A DNA stretch of 64,000 nucleotides from Nocardia sp. CDC159 (GTDB lineage: Bacteria; Actinomycetota; Actinomycetes; Mycobacteriales; Mycobacteriaceae), in NCBI RefSeq assembly GCF_023740735.1, contig NZ_JAMRXH010000005.1, positions 372,001 to 436,000 on the forward strand, written 5' to 3'. Below, piece after piece: positions 1 through 8,309 of this stretch. The number at the start of each line of letters is the position of its first letter. Within the stretch, counting starts at the first letter, position 1. A program made the translations under genes and the position numbers. The notes below the pieces were generated by a model that saw nothing but the letters and a program-made list of their open reading frames with translations, had not been told where the DNA came from and made no database searches.

Positions 1-917
1 TCATCCTCTTCGGCGAACCGCCGCAGCCGCGTGTGCCCATCGTCTATGACCGCCAGCAGATCCGATAACAACGGAGGGTGGTCTGGGGTGAATCCACCTG
101 CGGGGCTGTAGAGTTCGCGCAGCCCGGCCGCGATGAGGGTTTCTTCGTAGTCGGCGATCTGTGAGCCTCGGGCCAGTTCGATCAGGCCCGCGACGATGTT
201 GACCTGTCCGGCCTCGACCTGCACCGCGACTTGGCGGCGGTGATCAGGGTCGGTGAGCCGGTCCAGGATGGACCCCAGCGCACCGACCGCGAGGGGATTG
301 AGACCGCGGCCGTAACCGAGTTCGATGACCTGCCCGCCCAACCGCGCGATCAGATCCCGGTAATCCGGTTTGGTGTCGCCCAGACACAAACTGGTTCGGC
401 CCGCGGCCACAGCGCCGGTCACCAACCTACGGATCAGCGACGACTTCCCAAAACCGTTGAGCGCCAACACGAAACTCGACGGTGCGGTGATGTATCCGCG
501 CACAAACCACGACATCGGATCGAAATGCACAGGCGCACCGGTGATGTAGTGCGTGCCGACCGGGGTCCCGACCACCGGTGCCGCGGCACCGACACAGAAC
601 GGCCAGAGCCCGGCGACCTGGACTGTGGTGCCTCGCCACTCCGGCATCGCTGGGACGACGGCGGCGCGGCCGCCGCCTACCCCGGCGTACCCGCGGTCGG
701 TCAATTTGGCCAGCGGGCGCAGGAATCCGTCGCGCCGCCGGTCGTCAAGCCGCTGCTCGGCGTTCGCGCGGCGATGGTCGTCGCTGGACAGCGCCAATCG
801 AGCACGCCAGCCCCGCAGGCCCCGCCCTTTCGCCGCGTGCTCGGCCTGCGCTCGCGCGCTGTCGGTGAGCACGCGGATGCCTGCGATGGTGGTGCGAACC
901 GGGGGTTGTCTGGTCAT
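1..917 (-). CDS. VirB4/TraC-type conjugation ATPase, C-terminus beyond window
   Basis: This gene is read on the minus strand from an ATG at 917 and runs off the left edge, so only the first 305 codons are present. A P-loop-like segment (ALNGFGKSS, about residues 152-160) is followed by a region resembling the conjugative ATPases that power type IV secretion. The first Gly of the classical Walker A is Ala. The ATG overlaps the stop of the upstream SCO6880-family gene as ATGA, which implies translational coupling. Its place beside SCO6880-like and TrbL-like genes supports the motor assignment. Walker B lies outside the window, so the ATPase call is inferred from family resemblance and context. 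Confidence 0.75.
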   Translation of the reverse strand, partial: MTRQPPVRTTIAGIRVLTDSARAQAEHAAKGRGLRGWRARLALSSDDHRRANAEQRLDDRRRDGFLRPLAKLTDRGYAGVGGGRAAVVPAMPEWRGTTVQVAGLWPFCVGAAAPVVGTPVGTHYITGAPVHFDPMSWFVRGYITAPSSFVLALNGFGKSSLIRRLVTGAVAAGRTSLCLGDTKPDYRDLIARLGGQVIELGYGRGLNPLAVGALGSILDRLTDPDHRRQVAVQVEAGQVNIVAGLIELARGSQIADYEETLIAAGLRELYSPAGGFTPDHPPLLSDLLAVIDDGHTRLRRFAEED

Positions 918-2383
918 CCGGACACCCGCCTCGACACCGAGGTGTGGTCGGGCAGGATCACGCCGATCCCGAGGCTGGCAGCGAAGCTGCTGGCCTGGGC
1001 GGCGTAGCAGCGTCGCACGGTGAGCCGGGATGCCGCTGACATGGCTTTGACCACGGGTTCAACACCCGGCATATCGCCGTCGAGACCGTCGGTGATGGTG
1101 ATCAACAACCCGAACCGCGTCAGGCCCGCCCCGCGCGCTTGCTCCTTGCGGGCGGCAGCGGTGTTCTCGACACGAATGGAGGCCGCCGCGGACGCGATGC
1201 CGCGTTCGGTTTGCTCGGCGGCGAGAGCATCGCGGTAGTCGGCGTCGACGATGTCGGTCGCTTCGGCCGCCGAATGCAGCCGGTACACGATCGCGATCCG
1301 CTTGCGCGGTACATCGACTCGCGGGCGCAGCAGGTCCTCCAGCCCGGTCTCCAGCACCGCGCCGCGCGGCGGTAGCGCCATTTCCCAGGTGACCGAGCGG
1401 CCACCGTCGTGGACGAAGTGGTCCCACCGATCTTCGTGCGCGATCGGGCCGATGGTGTCCCAGGATTGGGTTCGCAGAATGTCGCGGCCGGCGACCTCCA
1501 CGTCGCGCTGGGCGGCCAGGTCGTAGCGCGTGCGCACCAGTCCCAGCACTTCCCACGCCTCCAGCGGAGTCGCCGGTAATCCGGCCCGGCCCAACTGGGA
1601 CAGCACTCCCTGCAGGCGCTGACCGATTTCGCGTGCCTGTTCGGCGGGGTCGCGGCGCGTGCGGCCTTTCCCGATCGCCCGGTAGGTGACCGCGATCCGG
1701 GCCTCGATTCGCACCCCGACCCCGCCGATCTCGGCCGCTTCGTGCATCACGGCGCGCGCGTATCCAGGCGCGTCCTCGCGTACCAGCCGGGCGACCTCAC
1801 GGCGCTGTCTCAGTTGGGTTTCCACGACGGTCTCCAACACCGCGGTCACCGCGACCACCTCGCCGTCGCGCGACTGTGCCGCCAGCACCTGCCCATAGCC
1901 TTCGACCCACGCGTCGATCTGGGCCTGATCGACCAACTCCTTGCCGCGCGGCAGGACCCGTAACACCACGGTGTAGTGATCAGTACGCCGGATATGGATC
2001 AGTGCGAACCGTTTCCCGCCCGGCGTCTCGTACTCCATCAATCGTGAATTCGCCAGCAGGCCGGGCAGTTTCGCCACACCGGGAATCCGGGAGAATCGTC
2101 CCGATCGATACATCAGCTCCCCGCGCGAGCGCGCCAGCACGAACTGCGCGCGCAGCATCGCGATTTCCCATCCCGTACGGCCGCCGATGGTGATCGCCAT
2201 CGGAATGAAAACCGCTGCGCCGCAACCGATGACGATGCCGGAGACCTGCAAGGAGCGCGTGATCATGAAGGTGAGCATGACCGTCACGATCAGCGCCAGC
2301 CCGAACATCGACACCCCCCAGGTCAATCCGAAGAACCCGGCGGAGCGAGGTCGCTCCCAGCGCCCATACATTCGTGTGGTCAT
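914..2383 (-). CDS. SCO6880-family conjugal transfer membrane protein
   Basis: The product is 489 aa. Two hydrophobic segments (about residues 18-65) form an N-terminal hairpin, followed by a long soluble domain with many Arg/Glu helices. This matches the SCO6880 family found next to the VirB4-like ATPase in actinobacterial integrative elements. There it is thought to be an inner-membrane part of the transfer channel, sometimes compared with a PrgI/VirB3-VirB4 arrangement. It overlaps the genes on both sides by 4 bp (ATGA). The exact biochemical role of the family is not established, so the call rests on architecture and gene order. Confidence 0.8.
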   Translation of the reverse strand: MTTRMYGRWERPRSAGFFGLTWGVSMFGLALIVTVMLTFMITRSLQVSGIVIGCGAAVFIPMAITIGGRTGWEIAMLRAQFVLARSRGELMYRSGRFSRIPGVAKLPGLLANSRLMEYETPGGKRFALIHIRRTDHYTVVLRVLPRGKELVDQAQIDAWVEGYGQVLAAQSRDGEVVAVTAVLETVVETQLRQRREVARLVREDAPGYARAVMHEAAEIGGVGVRIEARIAVTYRAIGKGRTRRDPAEQAREIGQRLQGVLSQLGRAGLPATPLEAWEVLGLVRTRYDLAAQRDVEVAGRDILRTQSWDTIGPIAHEDRWDHFVHDGGRSVTWEMALPPRGAVLETGLEDLLRPRVDVPRKRIAIVYRLHSAAEATDIVDADYRDALAAEQTERGIASAAASIRVENTAAARKEQARGAGLTRFGLLITITDGLDGDMPGVEPVVKAMSAASRLTVRRCYAAQASSFAASLGIGVILPDHTSVSRRVSG

Positions 2384-3777
2384 CGCCGGACCTCCCGCGG
2401 TCCAGGCGCATTCGGATCCCAGCCTGTGCCGCTTGCGGCATCGTTGGTTTCCCCGCCGATGGCGTTGCCGAGCCGCTGCGCAGCGCTACTGGCTAGTTGC
2501 GCTCCGGCTACCGCCGCCCCCGCCGGGCCCGCCGCCGCGGCCGCGCCGCCCCTGGTCGACGCCGTTCCGGCCGCGGTGGCGCCGCCGGGTCCTATAGCGC
2601 TCCCGCGGCTGCCAGACCCTGTCGCCGACTTGCCGCCGGTGGTGGGCGCGGCACCGTTCGCGCCTCCGCCGCTGTCCACGGGACGGCCTGGCCCACCACC
2701 TCCGGACCGGGGACCGGGCGGCGGGCCGGACTGTGGGCCGCCTCCGCCGGCCGAGCCCTCCCCCTCGCTCATCTTCCGAGCTTCGGAGCGGTCTGCTCCT
2801 GAGCCGGCCGAGCCCAAGGCCAGCCCGAGCGCGCCGCCCGCCAGCGCGGCGGCCGCGCCGCTGCCCCCGCCGAGTGTGGCCACGGCGGGAGCTACCAGCC
2901 GCATCAGTGCGGGTAACACTGCGGCCACCATGATCAGCAAGATCAGGCCGAGTAGTACCAGTTGCGGGTCCTGCTGCTGTGCATCCTGTTTCGCTCCCAC
3001 CGCCGCGAACGCGATCGCGTAGATCAACGCGCCCACCGGTTTCCACAGCACGAACGCCAGCGCCCACGACAGCATCTTCTTGTACGCCTGCGAGCCTGGC
3101 CCGGTGCCCGAGGCCGCCGCCGCGATCGGCAGCGCCGCGACCACTACAACCAGTAGCGCTTGGCGCACGACCAGCATCACCAACTGGACGAGCATGCTCA
3201 CGATCCCGAGCAGCCCGATGATCAGCAGCACTCCGGTGCCAAGTCCTGGAAGAACACGGAGATCGAATTCGGCGATCCGGCCTGCCGCGGTGTTGGTGTC
3301 GCCGCGGGAGGCATCGAAGATCACCCAGTCCGAAAATGCGTCACCAGCGCGCGTACCCACAGTCACGACGGCGGCGAACATCATGCTTGCGAGCACCGCC
3401 CGACCGAACATCAGAAACGACTCTTGGGCTTCCCCAGCCAAGCCGCCCCGCTTCGCCAAGGCCAGTCGTGTTGCGGCAACGAGGATCCCGGCCGTCATCA
3501 ACAGCATTTGCAGACCGCTGGTGTAGTCGCGGATGGTCACCAGTACCGGACCCGGCTCGCCCGTCTGTGCTTCGAGTTGAGGTGAGGGCAGATCGATCCA
3601 CCAGGTGAGCACAAACCGCAGGAGCGTGCCGAGGCCGTCCAGAAGGGTGTCGACGAGGTTGTCGATGGCGGAGTCTGCTGCTTTTTTCACGGCTGTGCCG
3701 CCCAGTTCGCAGACTTGTTGGGCGCCGTAGGGGAGGTTGCAGAGGATGTCCGGGATTTGGCTCGGGGCGGTATTCAT
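2380..3777 (-). CDS. VirB6/TrbL-like polytopic channel protein
   Basis: About 465 aa. After a soluble N-terminus there are roughly six to seven hydrophobic segments between residues 50 and 310, then a Gly/Pro/Ser-rich, low-complexity cytoplasmic or extracellular tail of about 150 residues. This is the layout of TrbL/VirB6-type inner-membrane channel proteins of type IV secretion. I chose the ATG at 3777 over the longer start at 3792 because it forms an ATGA overlap with the stop of the preceding gene, the same junction used throughout this operon. Sequence conservation in this family is low, so the assignment rests mainly on topology and position. Confidence 0.75.
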   Translation of the reverse strand: MNTAPSQIPDILCNLPYGAQQVCELGGTAVKKAADSAIDNLVDTLLDGLGTLLRFVLTWWIDLPSPQLEAQTGEPGPVLVTIRDYTSGLQMLLMTAGILVAATRLALAKRGGLAGEAQESFLMFGRAVLASMMFAAVVTVGTRAGDAFSDWVIFDASRGDTNTAAGRIAEFDLRVLPGLGTGVLLIIGLLGIVSMLVQLVMLVVRQALLVVVVAALPIAAAASGTGPGSQAYKKMLSWALAFVLWKPVGALIYAIAFAAVGAKQDAQQQDPQLVLLGLILLIMVAAVLPALMRLVAPAVATLGGGSGAAAALAGGALGLALGSAGSGADRSEARKMSEGEGSAGGGGPQSGPPPGPRSGGGGPGRPVDSGGGANGAAPTTGGKSATGSGSRGSAIGPGGATAAGTASTRGGAAAAAGPAGAAVAGAQLASSAAQRLGNAIGGETNDAASGTGWDPNAPGPREVRR

Positions 3778-4565
3778 CGGGGTGCGCTCCATTGGCCGAA
3801 ACCGGTGAGGGTGTCGACGAACGTGGGTTCACCCCAGAACGTGTCGATGTCGTCCGGTACCCGGACCCGCCAATCCCCGTCGACCCACGCCATGGGCCAG
3901 GTGCCGTAGGTCCATCCGTCAGAAGCCCGGACCGCGATCTGCACGACAGCGAAGTCCGGCTGATAGTTCGATAAGACGCGCACCCCGTCCGGGACTGCGA
4001 TGTAGCGGGCTGGGTTTGGGGTGCTGCGGCTGCGAGCGAAACGATCTATCAGCGCTGGGCCGCCACCGTGGAATCGTGATCGCACAACCTGTTGCCACAC
4101 ACCGTCCGGCGCTGCGAGGGCTCGCGCGACCGCGTCGAGCGCCGCCAGCGCCGCCCCTTGGGGGGTGTCGGCGAAGCCGGAGGCGACCCCCGCCTCGATA
4201 CGCGCGGGTCCATCACTGACCGACACCGGCAGTGCCGCGCCACCCCATCCCCGCTGCCAGCGTAACCCTGCCGGAGGCGCTGAAAGGTACTCCGGCGCAG
4301 CAGGGTTCACCTGCTGGCTCGGGTCCTGGGCTTGCGCCTGCCCCGCGTCGTCGCCGGTGACCTCGAGTCGATTGCCGAACAGATCGGTAGTGGGAGCGTG
4401 GCTAGGGCTCGCCCCGGACGCACTGGCAGTCGGGATGGCCTCGGCAGTCGATGGGGGCGCGGGTGAGGTCGTGTCGTGGTTGTCGGTGGCGACGAGTCCG
4501 ATTACCGCTGTGGCGATGAGGGCCAAGCTGATGCTCGCGATGGTCAGGAGTCTGCGCGTGCTCAT
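3774..4565 (-). CDS. Membrane-anchored conjugation protein, VirB8-like (inferred)
   Basis: 263 aa. A single N-terminal hydrophobic helix (about residues 6-26) is followed by a Ser/Thr/Pro-rich linker and a C-terminal domain of about 170 residues. The domain contains the pattern SGFADTPQGAALAALDAVAR, which recurs almost intact in the next gene (GGYDHSPAGAALAAIQATVR). The two are therefore paralogs within one operon. One anchor plus a small extracytoplasmic domain with NTF2-like character is the layout of VirB8/TcpC assembly factors. That role is inference; no catalytic motif is visible. ATGA overlap with the TrbL-like gene, 12-bp gap to its paralog. Confidence 0.65.
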   Translation of the reverse strand: MSTRRLLTIASISLALIATAVIGLVATDNHDTTSPAPPSTAEAIPTASASGASPSHAPTTDLFGNRLEVTGDDAGQAQAQDPSQQVNPAAPEYLSAPPAGLRWQRGWGGAALPVSVSDGPARIEAGVASGFADTPQGAALAALDAVARALAAPDGVWQQVVRSRFHGGGPALIDRFARSRSTPNPARYIAVPDGVRVLSNYQPDFAVVQIAVRASDGWTYGTWPMAWVDGDWRVRVPDDIDTFWGEPTFVDTLTGFGQWSAPR

Positions 4566-4577
4566 GAGGTGTCCTTG

Positions 4578-5201
4578 TCAGCGCATCACGAGCGTGACCG
4601 TGTCGGTCGGCATCTCGGTCACCGCGACGACGGTCGCGGACTGGGGTGGGTCGGGTAGCCGAAGCTTCCAGTCCTCGTTCGTCCAGACGACCACACCGGA
4701 AGTGCGGGTCTGTGACGAATCCGGTTGCCGCGCAAAGATGTCGACCTCGCAGCGCTCGGGTGTGTAACTGGCGATTCGATAGCCGAGGATCGTCGGCGGA
4801 TCACTCGCCGGGCCGCTGATGGAGATTTGCGCGCGTGCCACCGCCCAGCTGTCTCGCCCTGGCCCGGGCGCGAGCATCTGCTGCCCGACCCGTGGATATT
4901 GACGGTCGTCGGCTACGGAGAACCGGACCGTCGCCTGGATCGCCGCGAGCGCGGCGCCCGCCGGGGAATGGTCGTAGCCCCCCGCGACGATTCCGTCGTC
5001 GCGCTGCGGCCCTTCCTCGGCAGCCGGGAGCTTGATTCCTTGGAAAGCGACCGATTTGAGATTTCTCGGCACCGCTCGGGTATCGGCCGCCTCTGCCGAA
5101 CTACCCGGCCGGTCGGCACTACATCCGGACAATACGGCCACCAGCAGACAACAGATCGCGACGAACCTAACGGTTTTCGGAGTGTGCGCCTTGTTCTCCA
5201 T
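4578..5201 (-). CDS. Conjugation-associated lipoprotein, paralog of the anchored protein next door
   Basis: 207 aa. The N-terminus has a signal peptide with a lipobox (LSGC, Cys at about residue 27), so the mature protein should be lipid-anchored on the outside of the membrane. The mature part carries the same AGAALAAIQATVR block as its downstream neighbour and ends in a similar WKLRLPDPP...TVTLVMR strand region. Gene duplication followed by a switch from a membrane helix to a lipid anchor is the simplest reading. A role in the envelope part of the transfer apparatus is inferred from position. No enzymatic motif is visible. Confidence 0.65.
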   Translation of the reverse strand: MENKAHTPKTVRFVAICCLLVAVLSGCSADRPGSSAEAADTRAVPRNLKSVAFQGIKLPAAEEGPQRDDGIVAGGYDHSPAGAALAAIQATVRFSVADDRQYPRVGQQMLAPGPGRDSWAVARAQISISGPASDPPTILGYRIASYTPERCEVDIFARQPDSSQTRTSGVVVWTNEDWKLRLPDPPQSATVVAVTEMPTDTVTLVMR

Positions 5202-5217
5202 GGTGTCTCTCCAGCTT

Positions 5218-5451
5218 TTAGTGCGTCGGAAACAGCGCGGCCGCGAATGCGCTCGCGGCGCCGACCAGGACTGCGCCGAGGAGCGACCCGGCGAGTCCTT
5301 CGACGGCTTCTTCTCGGTACATTCGGATTGCGAGCTGCCCGCCCACCCAGGTGGCGCGGGCGATGCACAGCAGCAGCACGATCCAGGCCAGCCAGCCGAG
5401 CAGATGTGTCAGGGGCTCGCTCACCCTGGGGTCCAGCGGTCGGGCGGTCAC
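5218..5451 (-). CDS. Small two-helix membrane protein, pilin/VirB2-like (inferred)
   Basis: 77 aa from a GTG at 5451 that overlaps the stop of the upstream hydrolase as GTGA, which fixes this start. The protein has a first hydrophobic helix (LGWLAWIVLLLCIARATWV), a short charged loop (RMYREEAVE), a second helix rich in Gly and Ala, and a very short tail. Size and topology fit the small pilin or channel-lining proteins of type IV systems. A second protein with the same plan is encoded at 6495-6776, so the operon has two related copies. Function is inferred from topology only. Confidence 0.6.
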   Translation of the reverse strand: MTARPLDPRVSEPLTHLLGWLAWIVLLLCIARATWVGGQLAIRMYREEAVEGLAGSLLGAVLVGAASAFAAALFPTH

Positions 5452-6383
5452 AGCGGTTCTCCGAGGTTGTCGAGCGCCTGGTACGGCTCTTCGGCCGTGA
5501 ACAGCGACCTGCCAATATCGGCGCGGTAGGCGAGTTCCAGAGCGCGGGTGAGGACTTCGGCTGCGCGCTGCGGTGCGGTGTGGGGCAGCCAGTGCCCGGC
5601 TTCGGGGATCAGATCGATCTCGGCCCAAATCGTTTCCGCGAATCGCAATGCCTGAGCGGGGGGCACGATGCGGTCGTGCTCGCCGGTCGCGACGAAGGTC
5701 GGCACGCCGCGTAGCATTTCGACCACGCTGTCGGTGATCCGGTATCTGCTGAAGATCCGCACCTGCTCGGTCATCACCCGCTGGCCAACGCAACGCACTC
5801 CGGAAAGGAGCGCACTGTCCGTCGGGTGAACGCAGCCCGGTCGCCGCAGGTAGCTGCGCAACAGCATGGCTCCCACCGCCGGTTCCAGGGCGAGCGCGCC
5901 CATGTCCCCCGAGCACAGTCGCCGGAAGAAGCGGCGGTAGTTGGCTGGGAGGCAGGGCATTTCAGGGAACTCTGCGGCACCACCGAACAGCACCAAGCCT
6001 GCGACCGCTGTCGCGTGACGCGGGAACCGTTCGGCCCACGCCTGCACCAGTAGCGAACCTGTCGAGTGCGCAGCCAGGATGGTTGCGCCGTGTGCCGCAG
6101 TGAGAACGGTATCCAGATCGTCGGCCAACACTGCCATGTCGGTTTCTCGGAACGGACTCGCTGGCGGTGATGAGCCGTAGCCGCGTTGGTCGAAGGCGAT
6201 CTGCGCGATTCCGCCGTCGAAATGTTCGTGCAGAGTTCGGATCAGCGGCGTCCACACTGTGGAGTCACCGAGCCCTCCGTGGACATATATGACCGTGGCG
6301 GGGGCTTCGGTTCGCCCCCATCGGTAGGCCGACAGTTCGGTGCCGTCGACGGGGATGGTGAACAGTGTGTGGTCTTGATACAT
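5448..6383 (-). CDS. Alpha/beta-hydrolase fold protein in the transfer operon
   Basis: 311 aa, no signal peptide. Features of the alpha/beta-hydrolase fold are all present: an oxyanion-hole HGG (residues 35-37), a nucleophile elbow AHSTGS (Ser107), an acid in GEHDRIV (Asp237) and a His in AGHWL (His264). The enzyme should be catalytically competent as an esterase, lipase or epoxide-hydrolase-type enzyme. The substrate cannot be read from sequence. It sits between the two small two-helix proteins and is coupled by GTGA to the first, so it is transcribed as part of the conjugation operon. Confidence 0.75.
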   Translation of the reverse strand: MYQDHTLFTIPVDGTELSAYRWGRTEAPATVIYVHGGLGDSTVWTPLIRTLHEHFDGGIAQIAFDQRGYGSSPPASPFRETDMAVLADDLDTVLTAAHGATILAAHSTGSLLVQAWAERFPRHATAVAGLVLFGGAAEFPEMPCLPANYRRFFRRLCSGDMGALALEPAVGAMLLRSYLRRPGCVHPTDSALLSGVRCVGQRVMTEQVRIFSRYRITDSVVEMLRGVPTFVATGEHDRIVPPAQALRFAETIWAEIDLIPEAGHWLPHTAPQRAAEVLTRALELAYRADIGRSLFTAEEPYQALDNLGEPL

Positions 6384-6390
6384 GCCGTTC

Positions 6391-6498
6391 CTACCCTCGA
6401 GGCGATTGTGTGGATTCGATGGCGTGGCGACCGCGTCGGTAGCGCGTGTTTGGTCGGATTAGTTGGGAGACAACGATTTCGAGATCCGCGCTCATCAT
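6391..6498 (-). CDS. Possible 35-aa coupled small ORF
   Basis: An ATG overlaps the stop of the upstream two-helix gene (ATGA) and opens a 35-codon frame rich in Arg, ending 7 bp before the hydrolase start at 6383. It fills most of an otherwise empty 110-bp gap inside a tightly packed operon. The only support is the coupled start; there is no recognisable motif and it may be fortuitous. Confidence 0.25.
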   Translation of the reverse strand: MMSADLEIVVSQLIRPNTRYRRGRHAIESTQSPRG

Positions 6499-6776
6499 GA
6501 GCCCGCGATCTGTTGCATGATTTGGCCGGCGCTGGTGGCGACGATGCCGCCAGCGAGGGCGCCCAGGACGATCTTGGGTGACTCGACCGCGCCGCCGTGC
6601 CAACGCTCCCATCCGAACTTCCCGCCCGCGTACATCAGCGCGGCGACCCCCGCCAGCATCACCAGCCAGCCCAGCCAGTTGACGATTTTGATCAATCCGT
6701 CCGATCCAGGCGGCGCCACCGGTGTGACCTTGATTTCGGCCAGGACGACGACCGACTCGGTGAGCAGCGGGGTCAT
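6495..6776 (-). CDS. Small two-helix membrane protein, second pilin/VirB2-like copy (inferred)
   Basis: 93 aa from the ATG at 6776, which is preceded by a clear GAGGAG ribosome binding site and overlaps the upstream stop as ATGA. Two hydrophobic segments (NWLGWLVMLAGVAALMYAGG and a C-terminal Gly/Ala helix) are separated by a short loop (KFGWERWHGGAVESP). The LGWL...GG...AVE...LGALxGG pattern matches the protein at 5218-5451, so the two are paralogs. Small size and helix-loop-helix topology suggest a pilin-like or channel subunit of the transfer apparatus. Confidence 0.65.
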   Translation of the reverse strand: MTPLLTESVVVLAEIKVTPVAPPGSDGLIKIVNWLGWLVMLAGVAALMYAGGKFGWERWHGGAVESPKIVLGALAGGIVATSAGQIMQQIAGS

Positions 6777-7441
6777 GAGATGCTCCTCGAGGTTGGGGCG
6801 TCGCCTCGCCCGACCGCGATTCGGTTCGTGATGGCGAGTCCTGCGGTGTGGACGTCGACCGGGACGGCCTCGGTGAGCCGCGCGCGGCGGCGCGGCGGCG
6901 GGTCGTAGGGCGTGTATTGGGCGAGGTCGTCGAGTTCGCGCACGATCAGTTCGTCGTGCCAGCCGATTGACCACACGGCCCCATCGACCAACTCGGCGAC
7001 TGTGCGCCGGTAACGACCCACGGCGGCTGGTACCCGACCGGGGCGGGTGGCGACCAGCACGAGCCCGACGATGCTGACCCCCGCGGGGGCGAGACCGGCG
7101 TGCCATTCCCGCAGCCGTTCGGCAGCAGCGGTAAGTCCGGGGATGCACTCGCGGGCGGCGACGATCACTCGCTGGGTCGTGGCGGCCGAGGCGGGCCAGG
7201 CCAGCCCGGTGTCGGCCGAATGCACCCACCAGCGCGCGAGGGTGGAGGCTCCTGCTCCGCCGTGCGCGCCCAGCACGGCGAACAGCGGCGGGTGCGGCCC
7301 GGTCACCGGGAGCGGTGCGTGCCGTACTGGGGCGAGACGATCGGGGGCCGGTGCGGTGATGGTGTCCGGGTCGAGGTGACCGGTCGGTGGTTCGCGATCT
7401 GTGGCGTGAACGGTACGTAGGTGGAATGCGGTGGCGCTCAT
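6773..7441 (-). CDS. ParA/MinD-like protein (DUF6668-type) with degenerate Walker A
   Basis: 222 aa. After a Pro-rich N-terminus the sequence AVLGAHGGAGASTLARWW (about residues 55-72) stands where ParA-type ATPases carry KGGxGKST. Both lysines of that motif are replaced (by His and Ala). The rest (VIVAARECIPGL, SIVGLVLVATRPGRVP) resembles the Rossmann-like core of the ParA/MinD superfamily. Such proteins occur in actinobacterial conjugative elements and may position the transfer complex. ATP binding is doubtful given the missing lysines. It lies between the anchored protein at 7443-8159 and the small two-helix gene, with ATGA overlap to the latter. Confidence 0.65.
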   Translation of the reverse strand: MSATAFHLRTVHATDREPPTGHLDPDTITAPAPDRLAPVRHAPLPVTGPHPPLFAVLGAHGGAGASTLARWWVHSADTGLAWPASAATTQRVIVAARECIPGLTAAAERLREWHAGLAPAGVSIVGLVLVATRPGRVPAAVGRYRRTVAELVDGAVWSIGWHDELIVRELDDLAQYTPYDPPPRRRARLTEAVPVDVHTAGLAITNRIAVGRGDAPTSRSIS

Positions 7442-7442
7442 G

Positions 7443-8159
7443 TCATCCGGCCTTTTGGATGTTGGTGATCAGGAGGTGGCCGGTGTCGGTGCGGCGGGTG
7501 TTGATTACCTGGAGGTAGTCCATTCGGGACCGGTCCGGGTGCAGTTCGACCACGTGCACGTCCGCGGTGTTGTCCGAGAGGGGGGTGATGGCCACGCAGT
7601 GCGAGCTGCCCGCTGGGATCGACGCGATGCCCGCGGCGAGCGGTTCGGCTGCGATTCCTGCTTCCGGGGCCAGCAGCCGCATCGCCGCCTCTGTCGATCG
7701 CTCCCGGTAATAGGCGTGCTCGAAGGCAGCGATGACATTCGGCAAGGTCTGGGTGTTGCCGGATCCGTCGGTCACCGTCGCTCCGGTCAGCCCGTCACAC
7801 GCGGTGGCAGCGGTCTTCGTCGTGGGCGGTGGCGCTGCGGTGAGGGTGGGGATTGCCACTGGGGCGTCGTGGTGCTGTGTCGCGGTGATGCCCACGGCGA
7901 CGAGGGCGATGCAGAGGGTCAGCGTGACACCGAGCGCGATCCAGCCACTGCGGGGCAGGCGAGAACGGGTTTCATCCACGCGGCCCGGGGTGAACTCAGA
8001 AGCTGGTTCCGCGGTGGGTGGTGTGAGCCACTGCCATTCATCACTGTCGCTCGGTACTGTTTGCGCCGGTGGTGCTTGCTGAAGAGGCACTGCGTCGGTG
8101 GGTGTCAGCCAGCCCCATCCTTGGGTGGTGTCGGTCGAGTTGCTTGCCGGAGTGGGCAT
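7443..8159 (-). CDS. Single-pass membrane protein with extracytoplasmic C-terminal domain
   Basis: 238 aa from the ATG at 8159, chosen over an upstream in-frame start because it has a strong site (AAGGAGGTGAGG) just upstream. A cytoplasmic N-terminus of about 85 residues contains two repeats of a W-G/Q-W-LTP motif. It is followed by one transmembrane helix (about residues 70-92), a Pro/Thr linker and a C-terminal domain with two cysteines. The layout is that of a bitopic VirB8-like or scaffold protein. The W.WLTP repeats may contact a cytoplasmic partner. No family is recognised with confidence; the role is inferred from operon position. Confidence 0.6.
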   Translation of the reverse strand: MPTPASNSTDTTQGWGWLTPTDAVPLQQAPPAQTVPSDSDEWQWLTPPTAEPASEFTPGRVDETRSRLPRSGWIALGVTLTLCIALVAVGITATQHHDAPVAIPTLTAAPPPTTKTAATACDGLTGATVTDGSGNTQTLPNVIAAFEHAYYRERSTEAAMRLLAPEAGIAAEPLAAGIASIPAGSSHCVAITPLSDNTADVHVVELHPDRSRMDYLQVINTRRTDTGHLLITNIQKAG

Positions 8160-8309
8160 AATTTCCTCACCTCCTTGCTGGTGCGGGGGTGTCGGTGGAT
8201 GGGCCCTCCGGGGAGACGGCCCGCGAGGGACAGACCGCACATGTCTCTCTGGCGCAGAGATGGCAGCGACGGCGGTCTCCCCGAAGGGGTCTGAATGGCC
8301 CGGTCGGTG

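Noticed and set aside
231..1023. Plus-strand frames over the left edge
   Set aside because: Antisense to the VirB4-type ATPase, which has a P-loop-like motif and a coupled start.
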